Positions 21,811-28,781 of a stretch of 64,000 nt of DNA are shown piece by piece. The stretch is from Pseudomonas sp. IPO3778 (lineage in GTDB: Bacteria; Pseudomonadota; Gammaproteobacteria; Pseudomonadales; Pseudomonadaceae): assembly GCF_013386825.1 (NCBI RefSeq), contig NZ_JACARC010000030.1, positions 124,001-188,000 on the forward strand. The letters are read 5' to 3'. The notes beneath the pieces are model-generated. The model had not been told where the DNA came from and searched no databases. It was given only the letters and a program-made list of their open reading frames with translations. The first letter of the stretch is position 1. Every line of letters starts with the position of its first letter. The position numbers and the translations under genes were made by a program.

Positions 21811-23140
21811 GCCAGCGGTCTTGCTTGTTCAGGCGCCAGGCAATCGCCCACAGCGTGAGGCTGCGCAGGGCCATGAACAGCAGGAAGGTCATCCACAGCC
21901 CGTGGTTGCCCAAGCCCTGCAAGGCCCAGGCGAAGGGCAGCACAATCACCACCGTGAGCAGCATGCCGTTGCGCATTTCCCGGGCGCGGGTGGCGCCGAT
22001 AAACAGGCCGTCCAGCAGGTAGCTCCACACCGCAATCAGCGGCAGCACCGCGAGGTAGGGCAGATAGATGTCGGCGGTTTCGCGCACGCTCGGGATGTCG
22101 GTTTGCATAGCGATAAACAGGTGGCCGAACACCGCGAACAGGATCGCGAAGCCGATACTCGCCAGCAGCGACCAACCGCACGCCACCACCAGTGAGCGGC
22201 GCAAGGCTTGCCGGTCGTGGGCGCCGATGGCGTGGCCGCATAACGCTTCCACGGCGTGGGCCAGTCCGTCCAGGGCGTGAGCCGTCAGCAGCAGGCCGTT
22301 AAGCAGCAGCGCGTTTGCCGCCACCGTCGCATCACCCAGTCTGGCGCCTTGCACGGTGATCATGAAAAACACCGATTGCAGGGCCAGGCTGCGGATGAAG
22401 ATATCGCGGTTTACCGCCAGCAGCGGGCGCCAGCTTTGCCACAGTTTGAGGGCGGCCCAGGCGATATGGCCCGGGTAGGCCCGCAGGGCTTTTTGGGTGA
22501 GGGCCAGGCCGAGGAGGGCGCCGGTCCATTCGGCGATCACCGAGGCGCGAGCCGAGCCGACCACACCCCAGTCCAGCCCGAGGACGAACCACAGGTTGAG
22601 GGCGATATTGACGAGGTTGGTGGTGAGCAGGATCGCCAGCGGCGCGCGGGCGTTCTGGGTGCCGAGGAACCAGCCCACCAGCGCGTAGCTGGCCAGGGCC
22701 GCGGGCAGGCCGAAGAGGCGGGTGTGGAAGAATTCGCGGGTCAGTTGGTTCAGCTCGGACGAGGGCTGCATCCAGTCCAGCACCAGGCCGCTCAACGGAA
22801 TGCCGATGCTGCCGAGCAACATCGCCAGGCCCAGCGCCAGCAGCAAGCCCTGCAACAGAATCTGCCGCAGCGCCGCGCCATCGCCGCGCCCGGCGGCCTG
22901 GGCGGCAAAGCCGGTGGAGCCCATGCGCAGGAAACCCATGGCCCAGGCCAGGAAGGTGTACAGGCTGGCCCCCACGGCCACGGCGCCCAGTTGGTGGGCG
23001 TGGGGCAGATGGCCGATGACCATGCTGTCCACCAGCGCTACCAATGGCACGGAGATGTTCGACAGGATCATCGGCGCGGCGAGGGCCCACACGCGGCGGT
23101 GGGTGGGGCGGTCGCGCCAGTCGGTCAGCAGGGAAGTCAT
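21794..23140 (-). CDS. MATE family efflux transporter (DinF-like)
   Basis: 448 residues with about 12 hydrophobic helices. The first segment (RVWALAAPMILSNISVPLVALVDSMVIGHL) is characteristic of MATE/DinF cation-coupled exporters, and the repeat SVFFMITVQGARLGDATVAANALL opens the second half. It would export organic cations or toxic compounds from the cytoplasm. The substrate is not predictable. Convergent with the esterase gene, overlapping by 17 bases. Confidence 0.9.
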   Translation of the reverse strand: MTSLLTDWRDRPTHRRVWALAAPMILSNISVPLVALVDSMVIGHLPHAHQLGAVAVGASLYTFLAWAMGFLRMGSTGFAAQAAGRGDGAALRQILLQGLLLALGLAMLLGSIGIPLSGLVLDWMQPSSELNQLTREFFHTRLFGLPAALASYALVGWFLGTQNARAPLAILLTTNLVNIALNLWFVLGLDWGVVGSARASVIAEWTGALLGLALTQKALRAYPGHIAWAALKLWQSWRPLLAVNRDIFIRSLALQSVFFMITVQGARLGDATVAANALLLNGLLLTAHALDGLAHAVEALCGHAIGAHDRQALRRSLVVACGWSLLASIGFAILFAVFGHLFIAMQTDIPSVRETADIYLPYLAVLPLIAVWSYLLDGLFIGATRAREMRNGMLLTVVIVLPFAWALQGLGNHGLWMTFLLFMALRSLTLWAIAWRLNKQDRWLTGPV

Positions 23141-23202
23141 GCGGGCTCCTTTGGGGAGCGGTAGTGTAACTGGCTGTACGTATATCTGTTGCCTGGGCGA
23201 TC

Positions 23203-23274
23203 GCTATCGCGGGCAAGCCCGGCTCCCACACTTGGAATGCATTCCCCTGTGGGAGCTGGCTTGCCTGCGATAGC
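23203..23274. repeat. REP pair in reversed order
   Basis: Here the complement-type arm (CGCGGGCAAGCCCGGCTCCCAC, 23207-23228) comes first and the GTGGGAGCTGGCTTGCCTGCGATAGC arm (23249-23274) second, so the heads meet in the centre. The other pairs in the window have the opposite layout. Confidence 0.8.
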
Positions 23275-23295
23275 TGACGGCCAGGCAATGAAGGC

Positions 23296-23598
23296 TTAAG
23301 TCTTACGCGGGTGCAGGCATTCGATGGAGCGGTCGACGGTGGTCTTGGCAATTTCCAGCAAGTGCCACACCGCCAGGATCTTCGCCCGCTGCGGGCTCTC
23401 CAGCAGCTCGCCACAATCAAGCGCAGTGGCCGAGGCGCTGCTCAGCAGGCTGGCGGTGTAGAGCAGGGAGTCTTCGAAGCTCAGGTCTTCGTTGATGGTG
23501 TGGAAACCCTGCGAGGGCAGGTAGTGTTCGAGGGCGCGGTTGAAGGCGGCGCGGTCTTTGAGGAGGTCGCTGGGTGGATCGGGGACAAGCTTATGCAT
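23296..23598 (-). CDS. DUF6124-type small protein
   Basis: 100 residues, acidic and helical, with no signal or membrane segment. The pattern (VPDPP near the start, AFNRALEHYL, then a Ser/Ala-rich central helix and WHLLEIAKTTVDRSIECLHP) resembles the Pseudomonas-specific DUF3077/DUF6124 small proteins, which occur as paralogues; no function is known to me. GGAG eight bases before the ATG is the ribosome-binding site, and that site can pair with elements of a long structured leader directly upstream (23599-23790). Confidence 0.75.
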   Translation of the reverse strand: MHKLVPDPPSDLLKDRAAFNRALEHYLPSQGFHTINEDLSFEDSLLYTASLLSSASATALDCGELLESPQRAKILAVWHLLEIAKTTVDRSIECLHPRKT

Positions 23599-23790
23599 GG
23601 TGTAACTCCACTAGAAGGTAAGGAGCTGACACCCGCGCGACTAAACGAGGGTGGCGGCTGTACGCAGGTTAGTCGACCGGCTAGTGGAACCCGGCGCACC
23701 CGAAGGTGCCCTGCGCACAGCCGCCATGAAGCATGGCGACAACTTGCGCTCACTAATTCCGGGCGACTAAACCCGATCACTGATATGCAG
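23599..23790 (-). ncRNA. candidate structured leader RNA of the DUF6124 gene
   Basis: Read on the minus strand this stretch contains: a 16-bp stem (23725-23710 with 23668-23653, one G-U pair); inside it a UUCG hairpin GCACC-TTCG-GGTGC (23709-23696); a 7-bp hairpin CGCCATG-CTT-CATGGCG (23738-23722) that shares four bases with the 16-bp stem; GTTTAGTCGC repeated at 23772-23763 and 23646-23637, each able to pair with CGACTAA at 23676-23670; and TCCACTAG (23688-23681) complementary to CTAGTGGA (23614-23607), which covers the GGAG of the gene. A second weak hairpin AGCTCC/GGAGTT also covers the GGAG. Such competing pairings fit a cis-regulatory switch; the ligand or trigger is unknown. Confidence 0.6.
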
Positions 23791-23892
23791 TGAAGGGCCG
23801 AAGACTAGCCACCCATCCCAGCAGGCACAAGGCCGAAAGATTGTCTCGGAAACGTCCCTCAAATTAAAGGGATTTACCCTGCTGGCCCTTTA

Positions 23893-24183
23893 TTAATGCA
23901 CCACCCAACTGAGCACCCACAGCCCGAGCATCAGCCAGATAATTCCCATGATGATCGACGCCCGCATAAACGCGCGTACCGCCGAATAGAGCAGCATCAG
24001 CCCGATAATCAGCATGAGGATGCTGATGATCGAGGTGTCCATGCCTAAGGATCTGGACAGCCCGTCGACAAAGTCGCCGCCCGCGTGGGACAGGGTGTTG
24101 AACAGCCCGCCGAACAACTCGACGATAAAGTGGATGATCTGGCCGATTTTGAGACCCAGCCATCCGAAAAAGTCTGTTTGCAT
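23893..24183 (-). CDS. small inner-membrane protein
   Basis: 96 residues, not recognised beyond being a Pseudomonas hypothetical. The N-terminal half is amphipathic (FFGWLGLKIGQIIHFIVELFGGLFNTL); two strong hydrophobic segments follow (ISILMLIIGLMLLYSAVRAF and SIIMGIIWLMLGLWVLSWVV). Divergent from the MazG-like gene. Size and layout suggest a membrane-stress or accessory protein, but nothing in the sequence proves this. Confidence 0.7.
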   Translation of the reverse strand: MQTDFFGWLGLKIGQIIHFIVELFGGLFNTLSHAGGDFVDGLSRSLGMDTSIISILMLIIGLMLLYSAVRAFMRASIIMGIIWLMLGLWVLSWVVH

Positions 24184-24345
24184 GTGTGTGTCCTGATAAG
24201 ACGGTGGGCGTAGCTGCCGAACCTGAGCCTTTGGTCGTTATTGGCCCAAGCTAGTTCCCTTCTAGCATAGAGGTTTATGGGCCGCAGGGATTCACTTGCC
24301 TTCGCGCGGCTTGCGCCCGAAGCTATACACCTTCAGGAGCCCCTC

Positions 24346-24651
24346 ATGAACCTCGAACACCTCACCGAACGCCTGCACCGCATCCGCGATACCAACGACT
24401 GGAAGCAGTTCCACAGCCCCAAGAACCTGGCGATGGCCGCCAGCGTTGAAATGGCCGAGCTGGTGGAGATTTTCCAGTGGCTGAGCGAAGACCAGTCGCG
24501 GCAGTTGCCCGCCGATAAACTCGCCCACGCAGGCCAGGAAGTCGGTGACATCGTGCTGTATCTGCTGCTGTTGTGCAGCGAGTTGGGGTTGGACATGGCT
24601 CAAGTGGTACAAGCCAAACTGGCCGACAGCGAACGGCGGTTTGCCAAATGA
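24346..24651 (+). CDS. MazG-like nucleotide pyrophosphohydrolase
   Basis: 101 residues from the ATG at 24346 behind CAGGAG. All-alpha NTP pyrophosphohydrolase with the metal-binding pattern ASVEMAELVEIFQW ... AGQEVGDIVLYLLLL (EXXE and EXXD), close to the RS21-C6/dCTPase branch. It probably removes non-canonical or excess nucleoside triphosphates. Its stop overlaps the start of cmoM by four bases (ATGA), so the two are probably coupled. Confidence 0.88.
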   Translation: MNLEHLTERLHRIRDTNDWKQFHSPKNLAMAASVEMAELVEIFQWLSEDQSRQLPADKLAHAGQEVGDIVLYLLLLCSELGLDMAQVVQAKLADSERRFAK

Positions 24652-25397
24652 GTGACCGTCATTTCGACCAGTTGGCCACCCGCTTCGCCGAGAAGATCTA
24701 CGGCGGTGCCAAGGGCGCGATTCGCCTGGCGGTGCTGCAAGCCGACCTGATTGAAGCGCTGCCGGACCGCCCGCTGCGGGTGCTGGACATCGGCGCGGGC
24801 CTGGGCCATATGTCGCTGTGGCTGGCCGAGCGCGGCCATGACGTGACCCTGGCCGAGCCTGCCGAGCCGATGCTTGAAGGCGCCCGCCAGCGTTTCGCCG
24901 AAGCCGGGCAAACGGCGACCTTCATTCAAGCGCCCTGGCAAGATCTGCTCGGCCAACTCACCGAACCCTACGACCTGGTGCTGTGCCACGCCGTACTGGA
25001 ATGGCTGGCCGAACCCCACGCGATCTTGCCGGTGCTGCACCAATTGACTGCGCCCGGTGGCTGGCTGTCGCTCGCCTTCTACAACCGCGACGCACTGATT
25101 TACCGCAACCTGCTCAAAGGCCACTTCCGCAAAATGCGCAAGAACGACATGGCCGGCGAAAAACAGAGCCTCACGCCGCAACAACCCCTGGACCCACGGG
25201 AATTGGCGACGCAACTCGAGGGCCTGTGGCAGGTCGAAACCCAGAGTGGCGTGCGGGTGTTCCATGACTATATGCCGGTGGAATTCCAGGCCCGCGCCGA
25301 GTTACAGGACTTGTTGGAGATGGAGCTCGCACACCGTCGTCACCCAAGCTTTGCCGGACTTGGGCGTTATTTGCACTGGATCTGCCGTCCGGTTTAA
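24648..25397 (+). CDS. cmoM: tRNA carboxymethoxyuridine methyltransferase CmoM
   Basis: SAM-dependent enzyme that methylates the carboxyl of cmo5U34 in tRNA. 249 residues from the ATG at 24648. It begins RHFDQLATRFAEKIYGGAKGAIR, motif I is VLDIGAGLGHMSLWLAERGHDV, and LCHAVLEWLAEPHAILPVLH plus GVRVFHDYMP match E. coli CmoM (formerly SmtA) closely. Overlaps the MazG-like gene by four bases. Confidence 0.93.
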   Translation: MSDRHFDQLATRFAEKIYGGAKGAIRLAVLQADLIEALPDRPLRVLDIGAGLGHMSLWLAERGHDVTLAEPAEPMLEGARQRFAEAGQTATFIQAPWQDLLGQLTEPYDLVLCHAVLEWLAEPHAILPVLHQLTAPGGWLSLAFYNRDALIYRNLLKGHFRKMRKNDMAGEKQSLTPQQPLDPRELATQLEGLWQVETQSGVRVFHDYMPVEFQARAELQDLLEMELAHRRHPSFAGLGRYLHWICRPV

Positions 25398-25421
25398 GCG
25401 GCCCAGTCTGCGGAGGTCGAA

Positions 25422-26027
25422 ATGAAGCGCTGTCTTGGACTGATCCTGTTGGGCCTGGGCCTGGCGGGTTGCCAGAGCCCCAACCCGTATGTGGCGGCAT
25501 CTGCCCCGATGCCGCCGGCGCCTGCCCAGGCGGCCAACACCTTTGATGCCAGCGCCTACCCGGCGCCGGTGCGCGACTATGGTGCCTACCGCAGTTGGGC
25601 CTGGCTCAACAACCAACTGCCGGCGGGCTCGGCCTGGGCCGACTCGGCGCAGATTGCCGAAGCGGTCAGCGGGGCCCTCGACCAGCGCGGCCTGCGGCCC
25701 TTGCACGACAACCGCGCCCCGGACCTGTTGGTGAGCGCCGATGTGCGCCTGGAAAAACGCCTGCGCCAGGTCCAGGACGATTACGCCTACGGTGGCGGTG
25801 GCTATAACCGCTATGGCAACGGCTACGGCATGTACAACACGGTGCCGGTGGTTCGCACCTATGAAGTGACGGTGGCCGTGGCGCGTATCAGCCTGTTCGA
25901 TGCGCGCACCCGCCAACCGGTCTGGAGCACCAGCGCCGAAACCGCGAGCCAGGGCAGCCTCAGCGAACGCGCCGATGCCCTGCGTGAGGCGATGCAAAAA
26001 GCATTGACCGCCTACCCGCCCAGTTAG
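25422..26027 (+). CDS. DUF4136 lipoprotein (first copy)
   Basis: 201 residues. The signal [17 protein letters not shown] ends in a lipobox with Cys17. The mature part starts with a Pro/Ala-rich linker and carries the DUF4136 pattern: [41 protein letters not shown], and a Gly/Tyr-rich stretch around residues 124-140. The family is periplasmic or outer-membrane with unknown role. It shares clear similarity with the next gene, so the two look like a tandem duplication. Confidence 0.85.
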   Translation: MKRCLGLILLGLGLAGCQSPNPYVAASAPMPPAPAQAANTFDASAYPAPVRDYGAYRSWAWLNNQLPAGSAWADSAQIAEAVSGALDQRGLRPLHDNRAPDLLVSADVRLEKRLRQVQDDYAYGGGGYNRYGNGYGMYNTVPVVRTYEVTVAVARISLFDARTRQPVWSTSAETASQGSLSERADALREAMQKALTAYPPS

Positions 26028-26072
26028 CAGCTATTCTCATCTCAGGCTCAGTGTGTCTTTTGGAGAACAACC

Positions 26073-26630
26073 ATGCTTCGACGTATTGCTGCACTTGCTG
26101 TTGTGGTGTTGCTGGGTGGCTGCCAGACCAGCCAGGTCAACCACGATTTTGACGCCAGCCGGGACTTTGGCGCGTACCGCAGCTGGAGCTGGAAAGAACC
26201 CGCGTTGCAATACCGCCCCGATGACCCGCGGATCAAGAGTGACCTCACCGAACAGCGCATCCGCCAGGCCGTGGGCGAGCAACTCGACCAGCGTGGCTTG
26301 CGCCCTGCGGCGCCGGGCACCAAGGCTGACCTGAATGTGCAGACTTACCTGATCGTTGAAGACCGCCAGCAACAAGTCACCACCAACTACGGCGGCGCCT
26401 GGGGCGGCCCGTGGAATGGTTACTGGGGCGCGCCGATGTACAATGAAACCCGCAACATCACCTACAAGGTCGCCACCATCCAGATTGATTTGCTCGACGG
26501 CAAGGACGGCAAGCTGGTGTGGCGTGGCAGCGATGAGCAAATCCTCGCCAGCTCCCCTGAGCCACAGGACCGTAGCGCCGCTATTCGTGCCACGGTGACC
26601 AAGGTGCTGTCCAACTACCCGCCGCATTGA
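26073..26630 (+). CDS. DUF4136 lipoprotein (second copy)
   Basis: 185 residues; the signal ends LLGGC with Cys16. DUF4136 pattern: [37 protein letters not shown], a Gly/Trp/Tyr-rich stretch (GGAWGGPWNGYWGAP) and IQIDLLDGKDGKLVWRGSDEQ. TTTTGGAGAACAACC provides the ribosome site. 45 bases after its paralogue and probably in the same transcript. The function is unknown. Confidence 0.85.
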   Translation: MLRRIAALAVVVLLGGCQTSQVNHDFDASRDFGAYRSWSWKEPALQYRPDDPRIKSDLTEQRIRQAVGEQLDQRGLRPAAPGTKADLNVQTYLIVEDRQQQVTTNYGGAWGGPWNGYWGAPMYNETRNITYKVATIQIDLLDGKDGKLVWRGSDEQILASSPEPQDRSAAIRATVTKVLSNYPPH

Positions 26631-26759
26631 TTACCTGATCAGCCCTCCGCCAGTCGCCGATCTATGGCGACTGGCCTGCAGCCCCCGCCGCTCTTGACTA
26701 CACTCCCAGGCAACACAGGAGAGTAAGCGCTCGGCAGTGTGCCGGCAAAGGAGTGCTCG

Positions 26760-28781
26760 ATGTCTCTTCGACTTCGTTCCGGCCGCCTGGCCGGGTACGC
26801 AAGGCAACGTGGTGCGATTGGCTTGATAGCGGCCGTGACCTTGGGCACGGCCTTGGTATTCCTGTTGCTGGTGATCGACAGCAGTCGTTTGTACGTGGAA
26901 AAGCGCAAGTTGCAGTCCATTGCCGACATGGCGGCATTGGAAGCGGTGCAGCGCAAGGGTGATTGCCTGCCCGCCACCAACACCGCGCCCACCTATGCCG
27001 GTGCCAGCGCCGTGCGCAATGGTTATGTCATCCCGCCGGGAAGCGCCCTGATAGTGACATGCGGGGTGCTGGCAACCGGGGCGACTAACCAGCGGGTGTT
27101 CTCTGCAGACTCGACCAAGACCGATGCCATCCAGGTGATAGCCTCGCGCCCGGTAATGACCAGTGTTGCCGGGGGCCTCTGGGCAATGGCCAATGGCAGT
27201 GGATACAACTTGAACACCCAACTGTCTGCCGTCGCCGTGGCGGCGCCGAAGATCCTGCCGCCCCAGGCGCAACTGACGATCAAATCAACATTGGTTACGG
27301 TGGACTCTACCAAGTCGGCCGCGTTGAACCTGTTGTTTGGCCAACTGTTGGGCGGCTCATTGAACCTGAGCGTGGCCGGCTGGCAAGGCTTGGTAGACAC
27401 CAATATCAACCTGCTCAGCTACCTCAACCAGTTGGCGTTGAACGTGGGGGTTACGGCGGGTGCCTACGATCAACTGCTGACCAAGACCGTCAAAATCAGC
27501 CAACTGCTCGATGCGGCGATTACGGTGCTCAATGCCGGTGGCAGTACGGCCAGCGTGGCGGTCAGTGGCCTCACCAGTATCAACGCGATAGTCGGCAATC
27601 TGGATGTGACCCTGGGCAACCTGTTGCAGCTGCAAACGGGGGCGGTGTCTGCGGGACTGAACACCAGTTTGAACGTGTTTCAACTGGCCGAAGCCTTTGT
27701 GCAGTTGGCCAATACCAAGAACGGAGTGGTGGCGACCATCCCGGTGAGTATCCCGGGTCTGGTGAATGCAGGCGTTCAGGTAAAGGTGATTCAGCCACCG
27801 CAGTTGTCAGCGATCGGTGACCCTACCTATGCCAAAGATAAAACCTCAGCGACGCGAATTTATGTAAGAACGGCTCAAATGAGCGTTGGCCTGACTCTGG
27901 GCTTGCCGGTACTGGACTTGCCCGTGGTGGACGTCGCCTTGAACGGCTTGGTCGGGCCACTTTCAGACGTGTTGAACAACCTGTTGAGCTTGAACTTGGG
28001 AGGGACCATCAATTCGGTGCTGTGCCTGCTGGGCGGCTATTGCCAGATGACGAACCTGCAGGTGCTGTCGTCTTCCTCAAATCCGCCAGCGGCCAGAATA
28101 GATGTGGTGCTTCAGCTGGGCTCGGCGGAGAGCTACGTCACCGGATTTACGTGTGTGAGCGACGCGACCAAGACCCTGACCACTCAAACCAACGCCTCGA
28201 TCGTTACCGTACAAGTTGGCCAGAGTCCGCAGTTGATCAATGCGTTTAACAGCAACACCACGCTCAATCCGATTCCGCCTTTACCAGTGGTGGATATCGG
28301 GGCCATTACCTGTTTCAGACCCTTGCTGGGGCTTGGCCCGACGACGTGCGACCCCGCGACCCGCAAGCCTTTTTACGGTGGTGGTATTGGCCTCAGCATC
28401 AATAGTTCGGTGGGCGCTGCGACGAGTGCTATGCCTCCCTACACGTACCTCCAACCACCGGAAATCAACCAGCCGCCGCAGTATTACGCGTCATCGACAA
28501 CCAGTCTTCTCAGCGCGATCAGCAACGCGTTAACGGGGATTCAGTTCCAGGTCTACAAACCAACGGGGTTCAATCTGCTTGGAGGATTACTGGCGACGAC
28601 AGGCACATTGCTCAACGGGCTCAATAGCTCCCTGGGCACGATTATCGGCGGAGTGCTCAGCCCGATCCTTGATCCATTGGTGAACACCTTGCTGTCGAAC
28701 CTTGGAGTGAACCTGAATGCGGTGGAAGTGGGCGCCAACCTCAGTTGCCGGCCTCACGGGCAAGCGGCCCTGGTGAACTAG
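26760..28781 (+). CDS. tadG: TadG-like pilus-assembly protein
   Basis: 673 residues from the ATG at 26760 (AAAGGAG upstream). The N-terminus is the TadG signature: RQRGAIGLIAAVTLGTALVFLLLVIDSSRLYVEKRKLQSIADMAALEA, a membrane helix followed by the pseudopilin-like region. The long C-terminal part is rich in Leu/Asn/Gly with repeated LLGG/LGNLL motifs and has no clear enzyme motif. TadG proteins are minor components of the Tad pilus machine. It sits apart from the main tad operon, convergent with pprA, and their stop codons overlap (CTAG). Confidence 0.8.
   Translation: MSLRLRSGRLAGYARQRGAIGLIAAVTLGTALVFLLLVIDSSRLYVEKRKLQSIADMAALEAVQRKGDCLPATNTAPTYAGASAVRNGYVIPPGSALIVTCGVLATGATNQRVFSADSTKTDAIQVIASRPVMTSVAGGLWAMANGSGYNLNTQLSAVAVAAPKILPPQAQLTIKSTLVTVDSTKSAALNLLFGQLLGGSLNLSVAGWQGLVDTNINLLSYLNQLALNVGVTAGAYDQLLTKTVKISQLLDAAITVLNAGGSTASVAVSGLTSINAIVGNLDVTLGNLLQLQTGAVSAGLNTSLNVFQLAEAFVQLANTKNGVVATIPVSIPGLVNAGVQVKVIQPPQLSAIGDPTYAKDKTSATRIYVRTAQMSVGLTLGLPVLDLPVVDVALNGLVGPLSDVLNNLLSLNLGGTINSVLCLLGGYCQMTNLQVLSSSSNPPAARIDVVLQLGSAESYVTGFTCVSDATKTLTTQTNASIVTVQVGQSPQLINAFNSNTTLNPIPPLPVVDIGAITCFRPLLGLGPTTCDPATRKPFYGGGIGLSINSSVGAATSAMPPYTYLQPPEINQPPQYYASSTTSLLSAISNALTGIQFQVYKPTGFNLLGGLLATTGTLLNGLNSSLGTIIGGVLSPILDPLVNTLLSNLGVNLNAVEVGANLSCRPHGQAALVN

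Noticed and set aside
23481..23780. 99-codon minus-strand frame starting GTG inside the leader of the DUF6124 gene
   Set aside because: It runs through the hairpins and over the start of the real gene in another frame, with no ribosome site. The base pairing explains the sequence better than coding does.
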